A stretch of 64,000 bases of DNA. Source: Nocardia harenae NBRC 108248. GTDB lineage: Bacteria; Actinomycetota; Actinomycetes; Mycobacteriales; Mycobacteriaceae. Shown one piece after another: positions 26,934 to 35,382 of this stretch (position 1 is its first letter; every line of letters begins with the position of its first letter). The notes beneath the pieces are model-generated. The model made no database searches, was not told the origin of the DNA, and saw nothing but the letters and a program-made list of their open reading frames with translations. Made by a program: the position numbers and the translations under genes. Location: assembly GCF_001612885.1 (NCBI RefSeq), contig NZ_BDBH01000007.1:248001-312000 (forward strand). The letters run 5' to 3'.

Positions 26934-27935
26934 GTGACCGAGAGCAGTGCATCCGGAGCCGGGCGCGAGCCCGGCTCCGGTGTTCCCGAGAGTGAACCCG
27001 CCGCCGCGGCGAAGCAGGCCGATGTCGCGGAGGCCGCCGCGCCGGTTCCCGAGCCGGTCGCGGCGCCCGCCGCGCCCGGCCCTGCCGTGATCACCGCCCC
27101 CGCACCCGCGAAGCCGCGCCGGGACCTCTCCTGGCTGAAGGTGACCGGGTCGGTGGGGCCGCTCGGCATCGGCACCGCGGTGCTGTGGCTGAGCATCATC
27201 GTGGTGCTGCCGCTGGCCGCGCTCACCGTGACCTCCTTCGAGGACGGCTGGTCCGGCTTCTGGGACGCCGTCACCGCCCCCGCCGCGCTGGATTCGCTGC
27301 GCATCACCGTGCTCGTCTCGGTGATCGTCGCGGTGCTCAACGTGGTGATGGGCACGCTGGTGGCCTGGGTCCTCGTCCGCGACGACTTCCGCGGCAAGGG
27401 GGTGGTCAACGCGCTCATCGACCTGCCCTTCGCGCTGCCGACCATCGTGGCCAGCATCGTGCTGCTCTCGCTGTACGGTCCGGAGAGCCCGGTCGACATC
27501 CACCTCAACGCCACCCAGCCCGGCCTGGTGGTGGCGCTGGCCTTCGTGACGCTGCCCTTCGTGGTGCGCGCGGTGCAGCCGGTGCTCATCGAGGCCGACC
27601 GCGAGGTGGAGCAGGCCGCGCTCTCGCTCGGGGCGAGCAACTGGACCACCTTCCGCCGGATCGTGCTCCCCACACTCACCCCCGCGGTGCTCAGCGGTGG
27701 CGGCCTCGCCTTCGCCCGCGCCATCGGCGAGTACGGCTCGGTGGTGCTGATCGGCGGCAATATCCCGCGCAAGACCGAGATGGCGTCGCAGTACATCCAG
27801 AAGCAGATCGAGATCGACCGGCAGGTGAACGCGGCCGCGGTGTCGGTGGCGCTGCTGGCGATCTCCTTCGTGTCCCTGCTCGTGCTCCGGCTGCTGGCCG
27901 AGCGCAGCTCCCGGCGGGAGGCGGCGAGCCGATGA
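26934..27935 (+). CDS. cysT: Sulfate ABC transporter permease CysT
   Basis: A 333-residue permease. A disordered Ala/Pro/Glu-rich N-terminal extension of about 65 residues, longer than usual, precedes six membrane helices. The inner-membrane permease motif that docks on the ATPase reads EQAALSLGASNWTTFRRIVLP (about 220-240), and AFARAIGEYGSVVLIGGN is a CysT signature. It forms the channel with CysW. The start is a GTG at 26934, 36 bases after the subI stop. The gene overlaps cysW by four bases. Confidence 0.94.
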   Translation: MTESSASGAGREPGSGVPESEPAAAAKQADVAEAAAPVPEPVAAPAAPGPAVITAPAPAKPRRDLSWLKVTGSVGPLGIGTAVLWLSIIVVLPLAALTVTSFEDGWSGFWDAVTAPAALDSLRITVLVSVIVAVLNVVMGTLVAWVLVRDDFRGKGVVNALIDLPFALPTIVASIVLLSLYGPESPVDIHLNATQPGLVVALAFVTLPFVVRAVQPVLIEADREVEQAALSLGASNWTTFRRIVLPTLTPAVLSGGGLAFARAIGEYGSVVLIGGNIPRKTEMASQYIQKQIEIDRQVNAAAVSVALLAISFVSLLVLRLLAERSSRREAASR

Positions 27936-28738
27936 AACTCTCCCTTCCGGCCCGGCTCTCGCTGCGCGTGATCGCGCTCGGCTACCTCTTCGTGCTGCTG
28001 GTGCTGCCGCTGCTGGTCATTCTCTGGCGCACCTTCGAGCGCGGTATCGGGGCGTTCTTCGAATCGGTGACCACCCCCGCCGCGATCTCGGCGTTCCAGC
28101 TCTCGCTGATCATCCTGGCGATCGTGGTGCCGGTGAACGTCGTCTTCGGCATCGTCACCGCGCTGGCGCTGGTGCGCAGCAAGTTCCCCGGGCGCAGCCT
28201 GGTGCAGGGCATCGTCGACCTGCCGTTCGCGGTCTCGCCGGTGGTGGTCGGCGTCTCGCTGATCCTGCTCTGGGGCGTCGGCGGCTGGTTCAGCGGGCTG
28301 GCGAACGTCGGCATCACCGTCATCTTCGCGCTGCCGGGCATGGTGATCGCGACCATCTTCGTGACGCTGCCGTTCGTGGTGCGCGAGGTGGAGCCGGTGC
28401 TCCGCGAGATCGGCGACGAGCAGGAGCAGGCGGCGGCCACGCTCGGCGCCAGCGGCTGGCAGACCTTCTGGCGGATCACGCTGCCCGCCATCCGCTGGGG
28501 GCTGACCTACGGCGTCGTGCTCACCGTCGCCCGCTCGCTCGGCGAGTTCGGCGCGGTGATCATGGTCTCCTCCGCGCTGCCCGGCAAGTCGCTCACCCTG
28601 ACCCTGCTGGTGCACGGCCGATACATCAACGACCACAACGTGTTCGGCGCCTACTCCGCCGCCACCGTGCTGATGGGGCTCGCCCTGATCACCCTGCTGC
28701 TCATGACCCTCCTCGACCGCAAGCGGAGCTCCCGATGA
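27932..28738 (+). CDS. cysW: Sulfate ABC transporter permease CysW
   Basis: A 268-residue permease with six membrane helices. The docking motif is EQAAATLGASGWQTFWRITLP and the CysW signature VARSLGEFGAVIMVSSALPGK follows. LPFAVSPVVVGVSLILLWG is a conserved transmembrane segment. It pairs with CysT. ATG 27932 overlaps the cysT stop and its own stop overlaps cysA (both ATGA), so the three are translated together. Confidence 0.95.
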   Translation: MKLSLPARLSLRVIALGYLFVLLVLPLLVILWRTFERGIGAFFESVTTPAAISAFQLSLIILAIVVPVNVVFGIVTALALVRSKFPGRSLVQGIVDLPFAVSPVVVGVSLILLWGVGGWFSGLANVGITVIFALPGMVIATIFVTLPFVVREVEPVLREIGDEQEQAAATLGASGWQTFWRITLPAIRWGLTYGVVLTVARSLGEFGAVIMVSSALPGKSLTLTLLVHGRYINDHNVFGAYSAATVLMGLALITLLLMTLLDRKRSSR

Positions 28739-29724
28739 CGATCACCGTGACCAACGCGAACAAGCACTACGGCACGTTCGCCGCACTGGACGACGTCACG
28801 CTGGAGATTCCCGCGGGCGAGCTCACCGCGCTGCTCGGCCCCTCCGGCTCCGGCAAGTCGACGCTGCTGCGCGCGATCGCCGGGCTGGAGTCGCTGGACT
28901 CCGGCGTCGTGGTGATCGCCGACCGCGACGTCACCCGGGTGCCGCCGCAGAAGCGCGATATCGGCTTCGTGTTCCAGCACTACGCGGCGTTCAAGCACAT
29001 GACCGTGCGAGACAACGTGGCCTTCGGGCTCACCATTCGCAAGCGGCCGAAGCCGGAGATCGCCAAGCGGGTGGACGAGCTGCTCGGGATCGTCGGGCTG
29101 GACGGTTTCCAGCACCGCTACCCCGCGCAGCTCTCCGGCGGCCAGCGGCAGCGCATGGCGCTGGCCCGCGCGCTCGCGGTGGATCCGCAGGTGCTGCTGC
29201 TGGACGAGCCGTTCGGCGCGCTCGACGCCAAGGTCCGCGCCGACCTGCGCAAGTGGCTGCGCCGGCTGCACGAGGAGGTGCACGTGACCACGGTGCTGGT
29301 CACGCACGACCAGGAGGAGGCGCTGGACGTCGCCGACCGGATCGCGGTCATGAACAAGGGCCGGATCGAACAGGTCGGCAGCCCGGAGGACGTCTACGAC
29401 CGCCCCGCGAACGAGTTCGTCATGTCCTTCCTCGGCGAGGTGGCGCGGCTCAACGGCCACCTGGTGCGCCCGCACGACATCCGGGTCGGCCGGGATCCGA
29501 GCATGGCGCAGGCCGAGCACGAGGGCACCGCGGAGTCCTCCGGCGTCACCCGCGCCACCGTCGAGCGCGTGGTCCGCCTCGGCTTCGAGGTCCGCGTCGA
29601 GCTCAAGAACGCCGCCACCGGCGATCTCTTCGCCGCCCAGGTCACCAGGGGCGACGCCGAGGCGCTGCGTCTCGCCGACGGCGAGACCGTCTACGTCCGG
29701 GCAACCAGAATCCCGGAGGTCTAG
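28735..29724 (+). CDS. cysA: Sulfate ABC transporter ATP-binding protein CysA
   Basis: A 329-residue ATPase. Walker A is GPSGSGKST (35-43), the signature is LSGGQRQRMALARAL, Walker B is LLLDEPFGALD, and the switch histidine is in LVTHDQEEALDVADRIAV. A C-terminal regulatory domain of about 90 residues (TOBE-like) follows. It powers sulfate import through CysTW. It is the last gene of the operon and is followed by strongly palindromic DNA. Confidence 0.96.
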   Translation: MTITVTNANKHYGTFAALDDVTLEIPAGELTALLGPSGSGKSTLLRAIAGLESLDSGVVVIADRDVTRVPPQKRDIGFVFQHYAAFKHMTVRDNVAFGLTIRKRPKPEIAKRVDELLGIVGLDGFQHRYPAQLSGGQRQRMALARALAVDPQVLLLDEPFGALDAKVRADLRKWLRRLHEEVHVTTVLVTHDQEEALDVADRIAVMNKGRIEQVGSPEDVYDRPANEFVMSFLGEVARLNGHLVRPHDIRVGRDPSMAQAEHEGTAESSGVTRATVERVVRLGFEVRVELKNAATGDLFAAQVTRGDAEALRLADGETVYVRATRIPEV

Positions 29725-29730
29725 CCGAAA

Positions 29731-29882
29731 TAATCCTCGCCTCCAAGGGGGCGAGTATTACGAGCCCCGTTCGCGGCCCGTCTCGCCGCCGAGCACTCGA
29801 AGCGCATGCGGCAAAGCCGCGAGTCTCGAGTGCTCGGCGGCGAGACTTCTCGGGGCCGCGAACACGTCCGGCAGAGCCGGAC
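29731..29882. repeat. Cluster of strong inverted repeats between cysA and the AurF-like gene
   Basis: Three hairpins in a row. (1) 29736-29741 CTCGCC with 29750-29755 GGCGAG, flanked by TAAT/ATTA. (2) A very long one: outer arms GTTCGCGGCCC (29769-29779) and GGGCCGCGAAC (29853-29863), inner arms TCTCGCCGCCGAGCACTCGA (29781-29800) and its exact complement (29826-29845), with a nested GCGGC-AAA-GCCGC (29808-29820) in the loop. (3) GTCCGGC-AGA-GCCGGAC (29866-29882). The first may end the cysA transcript. The 20-bp perfect inner stem is far above chance even at this GC. It could also be a mobile palindromic repeat. Confidence 0.8.
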
Positions 29883-29892
29883 AAATTCGTAT

Positions 29893-29934
29893 TTGACGTT
29901 ACCTGGTGTAGGTGTAACCATGGGGAACAGGTAA
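29893..29934 (+). promoter_or_regulatory. Promoter and possible operator of the aurF-fpr operon
   Basis: TTGACG (29893-29898) is followed after 16 bases by TAACCA (29915-29920), a plausible sigma-70-type promoter. An inverted repeat TTACCTG (29899-29905) and CAGGTAA (29928-29934) with a 22-base spacer brackets the -10 box and would suit a repressor. The leader to ATG 29962 is about 35 bases. Confidence 0.45.
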
Positions 29935-29961
29935 AGCCGACTACGAGAGGCAGTGACGACG

Positions 29962-30966
29962 ATGTCGACAGCCGAGAAGCCCTTCGCGGATTCCGACCTC
30001 GCGCGAGCCAAGGAGTACGCCGCGAAGCTGCTGCTGCTGTCGGAGGGCTCGGTCAACAAGAACTTCGATCCCTTCGAAGACATCGACTGGGACAACCCGG
30101 ACTTCGCCGCGGACGCGGGCGAGGAGCGCTGGATCCTGCCGCCCTCGGCCGACCCGCTCGGCAGGCACCCCTGGTACACCTCGCTCCCGAAGGAGCGGCA
30201 GATCGAGATCGGCAAGTACCGCCAGGCGAATGTCGCCAAGGTCGGGCTGCAGTTCGAGGCCATCCTGATCAGCGGCATGATGCAGCACGTCTTCGGGCTG
30301 CCGAACGGCTCGCCGGAGTTCCGCTACTGCTCCCACGAGATGATCGAGGAGCACAACCACACCCTGATGTTCCAGGAGATGGTGAACCGGATCGGTGTCG
30401 ACGTGCCGGGCATGGGCCCGCTGGTGCGCCAGCTGCGGCACCTCGCGGTGCCGGTCGCGGTGAACTTCCCGAATCTGTTCTTCATGGCGGTGCTGGCCGG
30501 CGAGGAGCCGATCGACCACATCCAGAAGGACATCCTGCGCTCCACCGACGACATTCATCCGATCATGCGCGGCGTGATGGCGATCCACGTCGCCGAGGAG
30601 GCGCGGCACATCTCCTTCGCGCACGAGTTCCTGGAGCAGCACGTGCCGGAGCGCAGTGCCCGGCAGCGCTTCGTGCTCTCGCTGGCCATGCCGCTGATCA
30701 TGTGGATCCTCGGCCGCGCCATCGCGACCCCGCCGCGCAGCTTCTTCGACGAGTTCGACGTGCCCGACGAGGTGCGCAAGGAGCTGTTCTACGGCTCCGA
30801 CGAGGCCAAGCATGTCTTCGCCGACTACTTCGGCGACGTCCGGATGCTGGCCGAGAAGATCGGCATGATGAACCCGATCTCCCGGCGGCTGTGGAAGGCG
30901 CTCGGCATCGACGGCCACGTCACCCGGTTCCGCTCCGAGCCGCTGCGCCTGGTGAAGACCGCCTGA
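29962..30966 (+). CDS. AurF-family diiron oxygenase
   Basis: A 334-residue non-haem diiron protein related to p-aminobenzoate N-oxygenase AurF. Candidate ligands are E99 (LQFEAILISG), E130 and H133 (MIEEHNHTLMF), E181/E182 (LAGEEPID), H209, and E213/H216 (HVAEEARHISFAHEF), a double ExxH pattern. The substrate is unknown; AurF itself oxidises an aryl amine to a nitro group. The next gene, one base after the stop, is a ferredoxin-NADP reductase, the natural electron donor. ATG 29962 is chosen over GTG 29953, which is only two bases from the GAGAGG ribosome site. Confidence 0.88.
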   Translation: MSTAEKPFADSDLARAKEYAAKLLLLSEGSVNKNFDPFEDIDWDNPDFAADAGEERWILPPSADPLGRHPWYTSLPKERQIEIGKYRQANVAKVGLQFEAILISGMMQHVFGLPNGSPEFRYCSHEMIEEHNHTLMFQEMVNRIGVDVPGMGPLVRQLRHLAVPVAVNFPNLFFMAVLAGEEPIDHIQKDILRSTDDIHPIMRGVMAIHVAEEARHISFAHEFLEQHVPERSARQRFVLSLAMPLIMWILGRAIATPPRSFFDEFDVPDEVRKELFYGSDEAKHVFADYFGDVRMLAEKIGMMNPISRRLWKALGIDGHVTRFRSEPLRLVKTA

Positions 30967-30967
30967 T

Positions 30968-32560
30968 ATGCCCTACGTCGTCACCCAGTCCTGCTGCAGC
31001 GACGCCTCCTGCGTCTACGCCTGCCCGGTGAACTGCATCCACCCGACGCCGGACGAGCCGGACTTCGCCACCGCGGAGATGCTCTACGTCGACCCGGCCG
31101 CCTGCGTCGACTGCGGCGCCTGCGCCTCGGCCTGCCCGGTGGATGCCATCACCTCCAGCAAGAAGCTGACGCAGGAGCAGCAGCCGTTCATCGAGATCAA
31201 CGCGGATTTCTACCGCCAGCCCCGGCCGCGCCCGCTGCTGGCGCGGCCGGTGCCTGCCGCGCGGATCGAGACCGAGCGCGGCCCGCTGCGGGTGGCGATC
31301 GTCGGCTCCGGCCCGTCCGCCATGTACGCCGCGGACGAGCTGCTCACCCAGCCGGACGTCGCGGTGACGGTGCTCGACCGGCTGCCGGTGCCGTACGGCC
31401 TGGCCAGGCACGGCGTCGCGCCGGACCACGGCAGGACGCGGCAGGTCAGCGCGCTCTTCGACGTGATCTCCGCGCAGCCGGGCTTCGGCTCGTACCTGAA
31501 CGTGGAGATCGGCGCCGACATCGCCCCGGACGAGCTGCGCGACCACTTCCACGCGGTGATCTACGCCGTCGGCGCCGCCACCGACCGCAAGCTCGGGATT
31601 CCGGGGGAGGGGCTGCCCGGCACCGTCTCCGCCACCGATTTCGTCGCCTGGTACAACGGCCACCCCGACCACGCGCACGCCGGGTTCGACCTGGACCGGA
31701 AGCGCGCCGTGATCGTCGGCAACGGCAATGTGGCGCTGGACGTCGCGCGGATCCTCACCGCCGACCCGGAGACGCTCGCAGGCACCGATATCGCGCCGTA
31801 CGCGCTGCGCGCGCTGCGCGAGAGCACGATCGAGGAGGTGGTGGTGCTCGGCAGGCGCGGCCCGGCCGAGTCCGCCTTCACCGTTCCCGAGTTCGTCGGG
31901 CTGCTCGGTGCCGATGTGGACATCGTGGTCGAGGGCGAGCTGCCGCCGGTCACGGCCGAGCTGCCGTACCGGGTCGAGCAGAAGCTGCGGCTGCTGCACG
32001 AGGTGGCGAAACGCCCGGTCGGCTCGCGGCGGCGGATCACCTTCCGCTACCTCGCCGCGCCGACCGCGATCCTCGGCGCCGACCGGGTCACCGGGCTGGA
32101 GCTCGCCCGCACCGTGCTGACGGCCGGCGCGGACGGCCGGGTGGCCGCAGTGCCGACCGGCGAGGTCGAGCGGATCGATGCCGGGCTGGTGCTGACCTCG
32201 GTCGGGTACCGGGGGGTCGCGGTGCCGGGGCTGCCCTTCGACGAGGCGCGCGGAGTGGTGCCGAACGAGGCGGGGCGGGTGCTCGCCGAACCGGGCGGGG
32301 CGCCGGTCACCGGCAGCTACGTCACCGGCTGGATCAAGCGCGGCCCGACCGGATTCATCGGCACCAACAAGTCGTGCGCGCAGGAGACGGTGCGGCAGCT
32401 CGCGGCGGATTTCAATGCCGGGCTGCTCGGCACGCCGCCGCGCGGCGCGGACGAGTTCGACCGGCTGGTCCGGCTGCGGGCGCCGCGGGTGCGGCCCGGC
32501 GGCGCGGCGCTGCCCGCGACCAAGAGGTCCCGGTTCCGGAGCCTGCTGACGCAGGGCTGA
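30968..32560 (+). CDS. Ferredoxin-NADP reductase with N-terminal 7Fe-type ferredoxin domain (FprB-like)
   Basis: A 530-residue fusion. Residues 1-60 are a bacterial ferredoxin with C9/C10, C15, C19, C23 and C46, C49, C52, C56 (CVDCGACASACP), the pattern of a 3Fe-4S plus 4Fe-4S protein. The rest is an adrenodoxin-reductase-type flavoprotein: VAIVGSGPSAMYAADELL binds FAD, RAVIVGNGNVALDVARIL binds NADP, and GWIKRGPTGFIGTNK is conserved. It moves electrons from NADPH through FAD to its own clusters, and probably to the AurF-like oxygenase encoded just upstream. Confidence 0.93.
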   Translation: MPYVVTQSCCSDASCVYACPVNCIHPTPDEPDFATAEMLYVDPAACVDCGACASACPVDAITSSKKLTQEQQPFIEINADFYRQPRPRPLLARPVPAARIETERGPLRVAIVGSGPSAMYAADELLTQPDVAVTVLDRLPVPYGLARHGVAPDHGRTRQVSALFDVISAQPGFGSYLNVEIGADIAPDELRDHFHAVIYAVGAATDRKLGIPGEGLPGTVSATDFVAWYNGHPDHAHAGFDLDRKRAVIVGNGNVALDVARILTADPETLAGTDIAPYALRALRESTIEEVVVLGRRGPAESAFTVPEFVGLLGADVDIVVEGELPPVTAELPYRVEQKLRLLHEVAKRPVGSRRRITFRYLAAPTAILGADRVTGLELARTVLTAGADGRVAAVPTGEVERIDAGLVLTSVGYRGVAVPGLPFDEARGVVPNEAGRVLAEPGGAPVTGSYVTGWIKRGPTGFIGTNKSCAQETVRQLAADFNAGLLGTPPRGADEFDRLVRLRAPRVRPGGAALPATKRSRFRSLLTQG

Positions 32561-32774
32561 TCGGGCGAGGTCCGCATTCCGTGGCGGGCAACGTGCGCGG
32601 TTCGGCCGCGACTTCCGGGCGATTTGCCGGTTTCCGTGGCCTGATATGTCGATTCGGTGACGAAAATCGCCAGATCCCGGGCGTCCGGCGTACGATCGGC
32701 AATGGGTCAGCTACTCCCCCCGGGAGCTGGCCCGCATCGCGGTTCGAACCCCCCTGCGAGCCGCGCTTCGAGTA

Positions 32775-32810
32775 GGCGCCGCCGGACTTCCCCCCAGGTC
32801 CGGCGGCGCC
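32775..32810 (+). terminator. Strong hairpin downstream of the fpr-like gene
   Basis: A perfect 13-bp stem, GGCGCCGCCGGAC (32775-32787) and GTCCGGCGGCGCC (32798-32810), with a 10-base loop TTCCCCCCAG. It is followed by GCTTTCGTAT, a short weak T-run. It lies about 215 bases after the fpr stop. It fits an intrinsic terminator of GC-rich actinobacteria. Confidence 0.6.
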
Positions 32811-32939
32811 GCTTTCGTATATGGCTACCTAATGGCTACCAACCGGTCGGGTCATGGCCGCGGGCGGGTTCTCCTGTCGGCCTCTTCGATCGCTGAGAGG
32901 TAGCCGGTTGTCATCCGACACGCTCGAATCAGAAAACGA

Positions 32940-32999
32940 GCCGACCGGTCCGAATACCCTCTCCGCTGCGGTTTTGCCTTATAGCACGAACCGGTCGGC
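32940..32999. repeat. 10-bp inverted repeat with 40-base spacer
   Basis: GCCGACCGGT (32940-32949) and ACCGGTCGGC (32990-32999) are exact complements. A third copy of the core, ACCGGTCGG, is at 32842-32850. Possibly operator sites or arms of a larger fold upstream of the Hsp70-like gene. Confidence 0.5.
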
Positions 33000-33134
33000 C
33001 TAAAAATGCGCTGCTTCATATCAATTCGGCATGTGTTCGGACTCGGAACAGCTAATCTGTAGTGGCTGTTTGGAAGACGACCGCGGCCACACGGGCATCC
33101 GTTGTGCTGGACGTGGTCACGGTGCGTTGACGGG

Positions 33135-35243
33135 ATGGCGATGACTACTGGCGTGGGTATCTGCATGGGTTCGGCGACCTCGGTGACGGCCTCGGTCACC
33201 ACCGGGCAACCGCGGCCGTCGGTGCGGATGCGGCGCACGACGGTCTCCTTCGACAGCCGCGGCACCGCCGGGATCGGCGCGCCGGGCGTCGCGCGGGTCG
33301 GGGCGGGCACCGAGATCAGCGGTCCAGCAGCAAATTTCGCCGACCTCACCGCCGAGACCGAGCCGATCGTGGTCGGCGGGCGGCTGTGGACACCGGCCGC
33401 GCTGGTAGCCGCGCTGACCGGTGACCTCGTGCGCGCGGAGCCGCCGGGGGCCGGGGTGGTCCTCGCGCACCCCGCCGTCTACGGCGCCGACGAGGTCGCC
33501 CTGCTGGCGCAGGCGCTCGACCTCGCCGGGGCCGGGCATGTGCTCCCGGTGCCGGAGCCGGTGGCCGCCGCCGAGTGGCTGGAGTGCGAGACCGGGCCGC
33601 TGACAGCGGGTTTCGTGCTCGTCTATGACCTCGGCGCGACCAGCCTCGACCTCGGGATCGTCCGGGTGGGGGCGGACTGGCCGGACCACCCGCTCATCGG
33701 AACGCCCGTGCGCTCGCGGCATTTCGGCGGGGAGCCGCTGGGCGCGGTGATCGCCGAGCAGGCCTACCGCAGGCCGGGCGCGCCCGGCATGCGCGGGCTG
33801 GATACCGAAGGGCTGCGGGCGGAACACATCCGGGCGAGCTTCCCGCTGGTTCGGGAGTGCCTGGCGGGCAGCGGGCTCGACCGCTCGGAGTTCACCCGGA
33901 TTCTGCTGGTCGGCGGCGCGGCGCGGCCGCCGGAGGTCGCGCGGACGCTCGGTGAGCTCGGGCTGCCGGTGCTGCGCGGCGCCGATCCGGGGCACACCGT
34001 CGCGCTGGGTGCCGCGCACTTCGCGGCGCGCACGCTGGCGCCGCCTGCGCGGCGGGCCGAGCCCGTCGCGCACGTCGGGGTGTTCTCCAGCGCGGCACTG
34101 GTATCCGCGCTGGCCATGTCGGCCGCGACGGTGTTCGGCGGGCCCGCGCCGCAGTCGGCGCCCGGGTTGGAGCGGTTTCCGGGGGCGGAGGGGCAGTTCG
34201 GGGTCGGGCAGGGGATCGCGCGGGTGCCGGTCGCCGGGGTCGCGCCGGTCCCCGGCGGCGGGATGGCGGCGGGCGGGGTGGCGATCGCCTTCGGTGCGCC
34301 GGGTGCGGCGGGTGCGCCGGGTTCGGCGGCGTCGCCGGTTCGGGTGTTCGGGCCGCCGCTCGCGCCGGTCGCCAGGGGCGGGCGGGGCGGGGATGGCGCG
34401 CCGCGGGTGGCGCCGAGTACCGGGACCTATACGAACCCGGCGCGGTTCACCAATCCGCTGCCGTTCCTGGAGCGCTTCGGTTTCAGCACGGACGTGCGGG
34501 ATGGGGTCGGCCCGGGGCACACCGCGGTCGACCCGGTCGGATCGCCGGTCGGGGAGGCCGCGGATGGTCAGGCACCGAGCGGAGTGAACGCTGTCGCCGC
34601 GGGGACGTCGGGAGCTGGTCCGGCAGGTACCGGTGCGCCCGCGGGTGCGGGTGGCGGTGGGGTGTCCGGTGGCGGCGGTGCCTCGGGTGGCGGCGACGGC
34701 GTGTCCGGTGGTGCCGGTCCGTCCAGCGGTGCTGGTGCGTCCGGTGGTGCTGGTGCGTCCGGCGGTGGTGGTGCGTCCGGCGACGGCGGTGGTTCGGGCG
34801 GTGGTGGTGCGGCCGGCGGTGATGGCGCGGCCGGCGGTGGTGGCGCGGGTAGCGGCGGCGGTGCCTCGGGTGGCGGCGCCGGCGGTGATGGCGCTGGTGG
34901 TGCGGCCGATGCGGGCTCGGGTGGCGGCTCGGGCAACGGCGGCTCGGGCCCGGGTGGTGGCGCGGGCAATGCGGGCGCCGGTGGAACGGGCGGCGGCTCG
35001 GGCCGCGATGGTTCGAACGCCGGCGGCTCCGACAGCGCTGGGTCGGGCGGCCGGTCCGATAGGTCCGGCCAGGGCGGCGGCTCCGGCAAGGGCGGCAGAA
35101 ACGGGGACGGCTCCGGCGCCTCGAACTCCGCCGGCTCTGGCGGTTCCAGCGGCGCGGGCGGCAAGGGCGGTTCCGGCGGCAAGGGCGGCTCGGGCGGCTC
35201 GGGCGGTTCCGGCGGCTCGGGCGGAAAAGGCTCCGACCGGTAA
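33135..35243 (+). CDS. Hsp70-like actin-fold ATPase with glycine-rich tail
   Basis: A 702-residue protein. Residues 1-305 follow the Hsp70/actin fold in short form: phosphate-1 GVGICMGSATSV (6-17, altered from GIDLGTT), phosphate-2 YDLGATSLDLG (164-174) and adenosine motif ILLVGGAARPPEV (256-268). There is no substrate-binding domain. A hydrophobic segment (about 313-336, VGVFSSAALVSALAMSAATVF) may be a membrane helix, and the last 250 residues are Gly/Ser/Ala repeats ending GGSGGKGSDR. No GrpE or DnaJ partner is adjacent. ATG 33135 gives MAMTTG; ATG 33141 is an alternative. An ATG upstream at 33102 would add unrelated residues. Confidence 0.75.
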   Translation: MAMTTGVGICMGSATSVTASVTTGQPRPSVRMRRTTVSFDSRGTAGIGAPGVARVGAGTEISGPAANFADLTAETEPIVVGGRLWTPAALVAALTGDLVRAEPPGAGVVLAHPAVYGADEVALLAQALDLAGAGHVLPVPEPVAAAEWLECETGPLTAGFVLVYDLGATSLDLGIVRVGADWPDHPLIGTPVRSRHFGGEPLGAVIAEQAYRRPGAPGMRGLDTEGLRAEHIRASFPLVRECLAGSGLDRSEFTRILLVGGAARPPEVARTLGELGLPVLRGADPGHTVALGAAHFAARTLAPPARRAEPVAHVGVFSSAALVSALAMSAATVFGGPAPQSAPGLERFPGAEGQFGVGQGIARVPVAGVAPVPGGGMAAGGVAIAFGAPGAAGAPGSAASPVRVFGPPLAPVARGGRGGDGAPRVAPSTGTYTNPARFTNPLPFLERFGFSTDVRDGVGPGHTAVDPVGSPVGEAADGQAPSGVNAVAAGTSGAGPAGTGAPAGAGGGGVSGGGGASGGGDGVSGGAGPSSGAGASGGAGASGGGGASGDGGGSGGGGAAGGDGAAGGGGAGSGGGASGGGAGGDGAGGAADAGSGGGSGNGGSGPGGGAGNAGAGGTGGGSGRDGSNAGGSDSAGSGGRSDRSGQGGGSGKGGRNGDGSGASNSAGSGGSSGAGGKGGSGGKGGSGGSGGSGGSGGKGSDR

Positions 35244-35382
35244 CAACCGGTCGGACGCCGCCGGACTACTCCGGCGGCCGACCCGGCCACCCGCGGCGCC
35301 CACCCGAGGTGGGTCCGGTCCAGCACCGGATCGACGAGGGAAAACTTCGGGCGCGCCCGGGTGGCCGGGGCAGAATGGAGGG

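Larger units (their letters stand above)
32561..33134. other. 574-base gene-free stretch with several strong hairpins
   Basis: No convincing gene is seen on either strand. It holds a hairpin at 32704-32733 (arms GGGTCAG/CTGGCCC and CTCCC/GGGAG), a terminator-like stem at 32775-32810, two copies of ATGGCTACC (32821-32829, 32832-32840), and ACCGGTCGG at 32842-32850 and 32990-32998 with its reverse CCGACCGGT at 32941-32949. The part near 32930-33070 is less GC-rich than the genes. TAATCT at 33053-33058 may be a -10 box for the next gene. Confidence 0.6.

Noticed and set aside
26876..28636. A 586-codon minus-strand frame opposite cysT-cysW
   Set aside because: It lies entirely opposite well-defined permease genes and has no domain of its own.
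32735..32765. GGTTCGAACC resembling a tRNA T-loop
   Set aside because: The flanking bases cannot form the 5-bp T stem on either strand, and no D arm, anticodon arm or acceptor stem can be folded around it.
32852..33349. A 165-codon minus-strand frame in the hairpin-rich region
   Set aside because: It has no promoter box, ribosome site or recognisable domain and overlaps the start of the Hsp70-like gene.
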